From contig JBCBNU010000010.1 in assembly GCA_039821645.1 (NCBI GenBank), positions 1 through 64,000 of the forward strand: DNA of 64,000 nucleotides, written 5' to 3'. Made by a program: the position numbers and the translations under genes. Below, in pieces: positions 17,627-25,300 of the stretch. The stretch comes from CALBPI01 sp039821645. GTDB taxonomy: Bacteria; Pseudomonadota; Gammaproteobacteria; Steroidobacterales; Woeseiaceae. Positions within the stretch are counted from its first letter, which is position 1. Each line of letters starts with the position of its first letter. The notes beneath the pieces were generated by a model. It was given only the letters and a program-made list of their open reading frames with translations. It did not search any database and was not told where the DNA came from.

Positions 17627-18949
17627 CTAGAAGTGTGAACTGGCCCCACCGCTTGCTTCTGCTACTGCGACCGGGCTGCTGACAATTCGTTCCATCGGGA
17701 AATGGCATTGGAATTTACTCCCAACGCCGAGCTCGCTTTCCACCGATAGCGTCGCGTCATGCCGAGCCAGCGCGTGTTTCACAATTGCAAGACCGAGTCC
17801 GACACCACCCGTATCGCGACCGCGACCGCGATTCACCCGGAAGAAGCGTTCCGTCAGTCGAGGAATATCATCCTCTGCAATCCCTTCGCCCTCATCACAG
17901 ACACACAGCGCACCCCCGTCAGAGGTCATAGACCAACTCACCGAGATCATGGTGCCCGCGGCGCTGTAGCGCATCGCATTGGACATCAAATTAGTGACAA
18001 CAGACGTAATGTCCGGGTACTCGCCGAGCAGAAACAAATTGTCATCGAGATCGATGGAGACTGTATGCGCTGTTTCCAGCATAGCTACCGCGTCGCGCAC
18101 CACCGTCGCAAGATCCACCGTCTGCTCCATACTCGCTTGCGTATTCGCCTCGAGTTGCGACAGCGCCAATAACTCGTCCAACATCCGACGCATCCGCTGC
18201 GACTGCGTATGCATCTCATCGAGCGGTTTGCCCCACTCATCACGAAGCATGGAATCCGCTTCCATCGCTTCGAGATATCCGCTGATGACCGTCAACGGCG
18301 TGCGAAGCTCGTGCGACGCATTCGCTACGAAGTCGCGTCGCATACGTGACAGGCGCGTGCGTTCGGTCACGTCTCGGAGAATCAGCAGTCGACTATCCTG
18401 CCCCGAATTCACGAGCTGCACAGAAATCCAGCAATCCTCGCCCTTGGGTGACGGGATGATGATGGGCACATCGAATTTACCGTCGCGCAGAAAGGCTACG
18501 AAATCCGGGTGTCGCAACAGGTTGTCGATGCGCTGGTCACGATCGCGCCGTTTTTGCAATCCGACAATGCGCTCGGCAGCTTTGTTAAAGCGCTGGATCT
18601 CGTGGTCGAGATTCAGCACAACGATTGCATCCGGGAGCGAGTTGCTCGATTGACGGACCTCTTTCATCAATCGACGGTAGCGGCCCTTGTGTTTGCGCAC
18701 GCGCACCTGCTGTCTGTGAATACCGGCGAGTACACGCGCCCAAACCCCGTCCCCGTCCGGCACCGCGACGCGCCGGCCGCTGTGAAGTGTCTTCTCCAAT
18801 CTCAGGACTCGGCCCAACTGAAGAAAAAACAAGCCCGACATCGCGATCAGCAGCCCGTACACGGCGAATCCGAAATAAGCTCCAATAGCGAGACCGACCA
18901 GCAGCACAAATCCACTGCTTAGTAGCGCGTTGCGGAACGAGTTGGGCAC
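17627..18949 (-). CDS. phoR: Phosphate regulon sensor histidine kinase PhoR
   Basis: A 440-residue membrane kinase. A hydrophobic N-terminal pair of segments (about residues 8-45) is followed by a PAS domain (LPDAIVVLNLDHEIQRFNKA), the H-box FVANASHELRTPLTV, the N-box NLMSNAMRYSAAG and the G-box VGLGLAIVKHAL. It lacks a large periplasmic domain, as expected of PhoR, which senses phosphate through PstSCAB-PhoU. The GTG start shares one base with the phoB TAG stop. Confidence 0.95.
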   Translation of the reverse strand: MPNSFRNALLSSGFVLLVGLAIGAYFGFAVYGLLIAMSGLFFLQLGRVLRLEKTLHSGRRVAVPDGDGVWARVLAGIHRQQVRVRKHKGRYRRLMKEVRQSSNSLPDAIVVLNLDHEIQRFNKAAERIVGLQKRRDRDQRIDNLLRHPDFVAFLRDGKFDVPIIIPSPKGEDCWISVQLVNSGQDSRLLILRDVTERTRLSRMRRDFVANASHELRTPLTVISGYLEAMEADSMLRDEWGKPLDEMHTQSQRMRRMLDELLALSQLEANTQASMEQTVDLATVVRDAVAMLETAHTVSIDLDDNLFLLGEYPDITSVVTNLMSNAMRYSAAGTMISVSWSMTSDGGALCVCDEGEGIAEDDIPRLTERFFRVNRGRGRDTGGVGLGLAIVKHALARHDATLSVESELGVGSKFQCHFPMERIVSSPVAVAEASGGASSHF

Positions 18950-19641
18950 TATCCGGTCCGTGCAGAAAAACGATAGCCCGCACCACGGACGGTTTGAATG
19001 AATCGATCCGCCGCGTGAGTCTCCAGCGCTTTGCGAAGACGCCGTATGTGCACGTCCACCGTGCGCTCTTCCACGTAGACATTCGCGCCCCAGACGCGAT
19101 CGAGCAACTGTGCCCGGCTGTAAACCCGCTCGGGATGCGTCACCAGGAACTTGAGCAAACGATATTCCTTCGGCCCGAGGGACACCTCATGATCGCCGGC
19201 ATATACTCGGTGACCGACGGCATCGATCTTTAACGTTCCTGCTGAGTAGGTTTCATTGGCCGCCGGCGCAGCGCGGCGCAGAACCGCCTGTATTCGTGAA
19301 ATCAGCTCTCGTGAGGAAAACGGCTTAGTGATGTAGTCATCCGCGCCACTGTCCAATCCACGAACCTTATCCTGCTCATCAGCCCTCGCGGTCAGCATGA
19401 TGATTGCGAGGTCCTCGTGCTGTGGGTCACGCTTCAGCGACCTGACCAGCTCAAGGCCGCTCATATCCGGCAGCATCCAATCGATGATCGCGAGCTCGGC
19501 GCCCTGATCAGCAAGCCGCTCTCGCGCCTCCTGACAATCGGTCGCCTGCGTCACGTCGTAGCCGGCACGTGACAAGTGGAACGTGATCATGTCGCTGATC
19601 GCGACTTCGTCTTCAACAATAATTATCCGCGGACCGCTCAT
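18949..19641 (-). CDS. phoB: Phosphate regulon response regulator PhoB
   Basis: A 230-residue OmpR-family regulator. The receiver has the acidic pair in IIIVEDEVAIS, the phospho-acceptor Asp in AIIDWMLPDMSG and the Lys in ITKPFSSREL. The winged-helix domain ends YVEERTVDVHIRRLRKAL, as in PhoB. It heads phoB-phoR-phoU-dsbB and has a Pho box in its own promoter, so autoregulation is likely. Confidence 0.97.
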   Translation of the reverse strand: MSGPRIIIVEDEVAISDMITFHLSRAGYDVTQATDCQEARERLADQGAELAIIDWMLPDMSGLELVRSLKRDPQHEDLAIIMLTARADEQDKVRGLDSGADDYITKPFSSRELISRIQAVLRRAAPAANETYSAGTLKIDAVGHRVYAGDHEVSLGPKEYRLLKFLVTHPERVYSRAQLLDRVWGANVYVEERTVDVHIRRLRKALETHAADRFIQTVRGAGYRFSARTG

Positions 19642-19667
19642 AACATCTCGCCATATGTGACGGCTGA

Positions 19668-19701
19668 ATTACAACGACATGGCGTTACAGACATGTTACA
19701 C
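19668..19701 (-). promoter_or_regulatory. Pho box and -10 element of phoB
   Basis: The minus strand has GTGTAAC then, 11 bases on, CTGTAAC (plus 19684-19701), a clear direct repeat resembling the PhoB site. Ten bases downstream is TGTAAT (19668-19673), five of six matches to the -10 consensus. Repeat identity, 11-base period and 10-base spacer match E. coli PhoB promoters. The ATG of phoB is 27 bases downstream of the -10. Confidence 0.65.
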
Positions 19702-19712
19702 CAGAAGAAAAC

Positions 19713-20396
19713 TCAAGTTTCGGTGCGAGGCTTATGCGCGATCGCCTCATCCGGGCGCAGATACTGCGCACGGGCCTCCTGCGCTGCGCCCCATTCGACC
19801 GACCGATCCTGTTTCGCGATCTTCAAGAGTGCTTCGGCTGAAACCATGCTCTCCATTGAGCGCGGCAACGTCGAATTTGCGAGTTCGGGACACAGGCTCA
19901 CACCATCGCCGATCAGCAGATCCGCGTCTCCACTCTTTACATTCTGAGGCACGATCAGAGCATCCGGCGCATCGGCCAGTGCAATGCCCTCACTGCGCCG
20001 ATAGCGACCCACATAGATTTCGCCCATGTAGGCGTTGTTGGCGACGAGGACACGGTACGACTGCGGGTTGTTGTCCATCGCTGCCTGCGCCTGCGCACGA
20101 AGACTGGATATACCAGCGACGGGAGCGCCGCAGCCAAGCGCCAGACCTTGAACCAAAGCAATGCCGATGCGAAGACCAGTGAAAGAGCCTGGGCCAGCAC
20201 CAAAGACAAAGCCGTCGATCTGTGCCGCGTTCAGTTTCACTCGACTTAGCAGTGCATCCACCATTGACGGCAACATGCGCGCTTCAGTTCGTGCCCCCGT
20301 TCGTGATTCCGACTCGACTTGACCGTCGGTGCTGATCGCCACGCTGCACACGTCAGTCGCCGTATCAATGGCAAGCAGCACCTTGTGATCTGTCAT
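19713..20396 (-). CDS. tsaB: tRNA threonylcarbamoyladenosine biosynthesis protein TsaB
   Basis: A 227-residue inactive-protease/ASKHA-fold protein that, with TsaD and TsaE, makes t6A at position 37 of ANN-decoding tRNAs. The start LLAIDTATDVCSVAIST and the motif FGAGPGSFTGLRIGIALVQG are diagnostic. It overlaps yoaA by four bases (ATGA), and yoaA-tsaB adjacency is conserved in Gammaproteobacteria. Confidence 0.95.
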   Translation of the reverse strand: MTDHKVLLAIDTATDVCSVAISTDGQVESESRTGARTEARMLPSMVDALLSRVKLNAAQIDGFVFGAGPGSFTGLRIGIALVQGLALGCGAPVAGISSLRAQAQAAMDNNPQSYRVLVANNAYMGEIYVGRYRRSEGIALADAPDALIVPQNVKSGDADLLIGDGVSLCPELANSTLPRSMESMVSAEALLKIAKQDRSVEWGAAQEARAQYLRPDEAIAHKPRTET

Positions 20397-22327
20397 TGAC
20401 TGGCCCTTAGCAAATCGATGTCGGACTCCATCTGTTCAAAAAAACTGGCCACATCTCGGGGGTCGCGCACAACAGGCATAGGGCCCAGCGCGGCCAGGAA
20501 GGTCTTACCGTAATGGCGCTCAACAACCCGGCGGTCACCAATCACGATCACGCCGTAGTCATCGGGATCACGAAGCAGGCGCCCAGCCCCTTGCTTCAGT
20601 GCAAGCACAGCTTCGGGCAACTGGTGATAGCGAAATGCATTCATACCCTGTCTTTCGAGATGTGCGGTACGTGCCACCAGCAAGGGATCATCAGGGACTG
20701 CAAATGGCAGTTTATCGATCACAACCATTGTCAGCGCTTCACCGCGCACGTCTACTCCCTCCCAAAAAGTGCCCGTGCCGAGCAACACTGCATCGCCCGC
20801 ATGACGAAACTCCGAGAGCAGTCGGTCACGCGGCTGCGTGCCTTGTACCAGCAATGCTCGATCTCCCAGTATCGCCGGTCTTTGCTCAAACCATTCAGCG
20901 CTTGCTTGTAGCGCGCGATGACTGGTGTGCAGGAAAAACGCACCGCCGCGTGTCTCACGCAATAGCGGAGTTGAGACTTCCAGCAAAGCCGGGATGTAGT
21001 CGCCGGACTGTGGCAGCGGGAGATTCTGCGGCAAAAACAACCGCGCTCGCTCATCGAGCGCAAATGGCGTAGCGAACTGCACAGCGCGTGCGTCCTCAAG
21101 ACCAAGACGATCGAGGATGTGGCCAAAGTCTTCGCCGACAGCGAGCGTCGCGGACGTTAGCACCCATGCCGCTTCGGTCGCGTCGATCGCAGCGCGCATG
21201 CGAGGCGCGATATCAAGCGGAGTCATATGCCAGCGCAGACCACGGCGTGTCACATCCACCCAGCGCATACCCTCTTCATCGCTATCGGCAGCGACAATGC
21301 GCAACCGATCCGAAACGCGCAACAAGCGATCGAGGTGTTGTGACTGCGTCGGCTCGAGATGGCCGAGCGCGTCGACGGCCTCGATCAAACCGGCCAAGGC
21401 ATCCAACAAGTGCGTCAGCGCATCGTGCATCTCATCGGGCACTCGTTCCGCCTCGAAGCGACCGGGTGTTGTCGGCGCCGCCTCGCGGACGACCAATGCG
21501 GCACGACGCGTGACGCGCAAAGCCTCAGAAACACCGTTTGAGGCAAATCCCGCAAGCGAGACCTCGAGTTCCGAAAGCACATCGAGACACTGTCGCTGCG
21601 AGATTGACGTCCCGAAAAACTCAAGTGCAATGTCGGGCAATTGATGCGCTTCATCGATAATGATGGCATCCGAATCGGGTAGAAACTCGACAAAGCCTCC
21701 TTCGCGAAACGCAAGATCTGCCAGCAACAGATGGTGGTTTACAACGACGAGATCAGCGCGCTGCGCAGCACGTCGAGCGCGCACCACGTAACAATCGTCG
21801 AAATGTGCGCAGTGTTGCCCGACACAATTGTCTGCGGTCGAGGTCACGCGTGGCCATACGCTATCGTCCTCCGGAATTTCGGTGACTTCCCGCTTATCAC
21901 CATCGCGAGTCGTATCTCGCCAGTCACGCAGGACATGCGCCTGGGCGGAGGTGACCGCGGTAGCATCCTGCAGGGCGAGTTCCAACCGATGCAGACACAG
22001 ATAATTGGCACGCCCTTTCAGCAGTGCCGTGCGCACAGGACGACCCACCGCTTTGGAAATCGTCGGCAGATCACGATGAAACAACTGATCCTGAAGCGCA
22101 CGGGTCCCCGTAGACACAATTGTCCGTGCCCCTCCGAGCAACGCTGGCAACAAATAAGCAAACGTCTTGCCGGTACCCGTCCCGGCTTCTACGACCAGCC
22201 GATCCCCCGTTTCAATGGCGTTAGCAACCGCCTGCGCCATCAGGCGCTGTGAGAGTCGGGGTTGGTAGTTGTCGATGGCACCAGCGACGGGACCATCAGC
22301 GCCCAGCAAGGCGTCCATATCGATCAT
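20393..22327 (-). CDS. yoaA: ATP-dependent helicase of the DinG/XPD family (YoaA)
   Basis: A 644-residue superfamily 2 helicase. Walker A is VVEAGTGTGKTFAYLLPALL near residue 50 and the DEAH box is IIIDEAHQLPD. Between them four cysteines (NYLC, DNC, QHC, DDC) form the XPD-type 4Fe-4S cluster site. The C-terminal motif VLLGTGTFWEGVDVRGEAL is typical. YoaA has been linked to replication-fork repair in E. coli. It sits 26 bases downstream of the large DUF11/OmpA gene on the same strand and overlaps tsaB. Confidence 0.93.
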   Translation of the reverse strand: MIDMDALLGADGPVAGAIDNYQPRLSQRLMAQAVANAIETGDRLVVEAGTGTGKTFAYLLPALLGGARTIVSTGTRALQDQLFHRDLPTISKAVGRPVRTALLKGRANYLCLHRLELALQDATAVTSAQAHVLRDWRDTTRDGDKREVTEIPEDDSVWPRVTSTADNCVGQHCAHFDDCYVVRARRAAQRADLVVVNHHLLLADLAFREGGFVEFLPDSDAIIIDEAHQLPDIALEFFGTSISQRQCLDVLSELEVSLAGFASNGVSEALRVTRRAALVVREAAPTTPGRFEAERVPDEMHDALTHLLDALAGLIEAVDALGHLEPTQSQHLDRLLRVSDRLRIVAADSDEEGMRWVDVTRRGLRWHMTPLDIAPRMRAAIDATEAAWVLTSATLAVGEDFGHILDRLGLEDARAVQFATPFALDERARLFLPQNLPLPQSGDYIPALLEVSTPLLRETRGGAFFLHTSHRALQASAEWFEQRPAILGDRALLVQGTQPRDRLLSEFRHAGDAVLLGTGTFWEGVDVRGEALTMVVIDKLPFAVPDDPLLVARTAHLERQGMNAFRYHQLPEAVLALKQGAGRLLRDPDDYGVIVIGDRRVVERHYGKTFLAALGPMPVVRDPRDVASFFEQMESDIDLLRASQ

Positions 22328-22353
22328 GCGCGAATGATACCGCGTTTGATCGA

Positions 22354-25300
22354 CTATCGATTGCTGCGAATACGCCCCGCTATCGCCTTAAGGGTCTCTT
22401 GATCAGCCTTGATGGCCACCCTGAGGTAAGGCCCACTCGCTGTATACCGCGCATTGTCGAAGTCAGCGTCGCGGAATCCTGCGAAGTTGTATCCGAGCGT
22501 TAACCAAACGTTGTCCTGCGGGTTGAAACCGAGCGCGGCGCCGACGCTGTAGTCCTGAGTACCGCTATCCCAGTTGTGCAGAATTCCCGCTTGCAGGAGG
22601 TAGTCCCACCGCGGTTGGAAGCTGCGACGATAGGTCGCGCCAGAAAGATCGGTATAGCCGCTGAAGTTCACCCCCTCGAAATCGGTACTGACATATTTGG
22701 CAGCATATTGGAGTGTCAGCTCACCGGCCGGACCGATGCGTCGCGTCGCGTTGAAGTTGTTCACATAGCGTAAGGATTCGCGCCGCCCTGACAGCCCGTC
22801 CTGCTCTTCATGAATGATGTCGAGACGATCGAGGAACGACCAGCGGCTGTCGGCAACGCGATAAGCCCAGCCGACACGGAAGTCGCCGCGCACCTGCTGA
22901 CCGGCGTCTACCCTGTCATCGTTGGTGTATTGCAAACCTGCCGATAGTGCATGACCTGCCACGGGCTCGCGGAACCAGCCGAACAGCAACGTGTCGCGAG
23001 TCCCATTGTCCGCATTGCGATGTTCCGCTCGTGCGTTCGCAGACCACAACTCGGACTGATAGGCGGCCCCTAGGTATCCAGCGACGTAGTCGTCGCGCAA
23101 TGAGCCACTCGCGAGTTCTCGATCGTTGTCGAACACCAATGCCTCGGACTCGATCAGGGTGTTGCTATGGTCAATGCCGACATCGAGGGTCCAGCGCTCA
23201 TTCACTTGCCAACCCTGAACAAAACCGAAGTTGGCGAAAAGTCTCGGTCCGAACTCGGTGATCTGGTTATCGAGTGATGTCGTAAACTGCGCACGCTGCC
23301 AAGGCGCAGTCTGCAGGCCCATGCGCGTCGTTTGTGCGTCGATCGATTCACCCTGCGCCCACTCGTGCTCGGTAAACAGCGTCGCGTTACGCAAATTAAA
23401 GTCCATGCCGACGACCTGCCTCGCCGGATAATCAACGACGCCATCAGCATCACCCAATGACTGTTCTGCCGACGCACGCAGCGTCACACGGTTCCCGAAT
23501 GCTTTACGAGCGAAACCGACTCTCGCGAGCTCGGACTCCCTGCCTTGTCCGTCAGCGGCGGTGTCGCTCACACTCGATAATCCGATAAACGCACTGTTGC
23601 GCTCATCCTCGTAACGAAGATCCGCTTGATAGGTCTCGCGCTCCAGCGCGGTCGCAAGATTCTCCTGCCAGACTGCCTGGGTCTGCAGGAACCAGCGCTC
23701 GGCAAACTGAAGCCGCAAATCCGCACCCGTTTGTTCGACGCCCACCTGGCTGGCCGCTTGCAAACCAAGTCCGAAATTTGCGTCGCTGTGCGCGTGATAG
23801 ATGCGCGCATCGACATTGCCACTGCGGTGTTCAATATCGACTCGATAGGCGTAGCCGGATGTTTGAGCACTGAGATCGTCGCGCTCTGTATCCGCATACT
23901 CGGCGGTCACCAGCGTTTCTGGCGTAACCTGCCAACGAAGATCCGCACCGACCAAGGTATTCGCATCCTGTGCATTTTCTTCCTGAACCCCGGTCAGTCC
24001 GAATTCGAGTCGGTCATCGCTCGTCTGGACCGCAACACGACCACCGGCAACGAGATCTTGCTCTCCACCACTGCGCGATTCGTATTCGGCAACGATAACC
24101 AGCGGGTTCAGATTGTTGTCGCGACCTGGCACGGGACGTTTAAAGAACAGCGTGCCGTCGATGTAGTCGATGTCGTAGTCAACAAATCGCGTCAGTGTCT
24201 GCGTACTGACAACTTCATTGGCGCGGAACCGGTCACGAGTCTCGATACGCACGCGGTCACTGTTCGGCACAATGTCTTGACCGGAAAGTCGGTACAAACC
24301 AGAGGTGCCGTCACCCGGGATGTCATCTCGAGTCAAGCGTTGGTCAGTTTCGGTCGCAAATGCGTTGAACGTTACATTGCTGCCGAAGTATTGCGTCTGC
24401 ACCCCGTTGAACCGACGCTCATAGCGCGCGAGCTCGTTGGTCGAAAGCCCCGTATTGAAGTCACCAAACAAGGCCGAGAACTGTCGTCGTTCCAACTTGA
24501 CGTAGAGCTTGCGCTGGCTTGCCGCCTCAAAGCGAGATTCGGCGCCATCGGCATAGAGTGTGTAGTAGGCATCGGGATCAATTGGCGCTTCAAACTGATT
24601 GAGATCTTCAGCACCACCACGACTGTCGTAGGCAATAGTCAGAAGTGTTTCGCCACGGATCCGACCTTTTGCAAAGAACGCGATACGGCCCTCTTCGTAG
24701 AAGTCCTCTTCGAAACCACTGCGGGTAGCAAGCTCCGTATTGTCGTCGAGCGTGTTGTAACCAACGCTGCCTTCGGCAAAGCCAACGAGAATCCAATCGC
24801 GCGGCTCCGGCACGAGGTAGGTTCTCAGGATCTGCTCACGTTGGTTCGGGAACTGCAGGCGGAGTGTGACCTCACCGGCCTGCGTCGTCGGCTCGAGTTC
24901 GATGTAGGCGATACCCGACGGTCCCACGCGATAGAACGGAGAGCGCTGATTGAGTTCTACCAATGCATTCTCGCGCTCTTGCGCGACTTCGTACCACGAG
25001 CGATATGGCGCCTCGATCGAGAAGTCACCTACCGAGGCCTCGCGTGCCGGCTCACCAGCGCCGTCGAACAACTGAATGGCGATCACGGGGCGTTTACGTC
25101 CGTCCGCCACTAAACGTGACTGGTCTGGCAACAGCGAACCGCGCAGCGGATGTCCTGCAAAGTGCACAACCTGCGAATGGGTGCCCTGCAGTGAACCATC
25201 CGAACGAATGATGCGTGCTTCAATCCGGTTCTCACCATTGACCAGGTCCACGCCACGCCACTGACTGAGCAGTCGCGTCTTGTTGTCATTCGCGCTCGAT

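Noticed and set aside
23626..25113. 495-codon open frame antisense to the giant DUF11/OmpA gene
   Set aside because: It lies wholly inside a well-supported coding region with several recognisable domains; the frame has no family likeness and no ribosome binding site. Long antisense frames are common in GC-rich genes.
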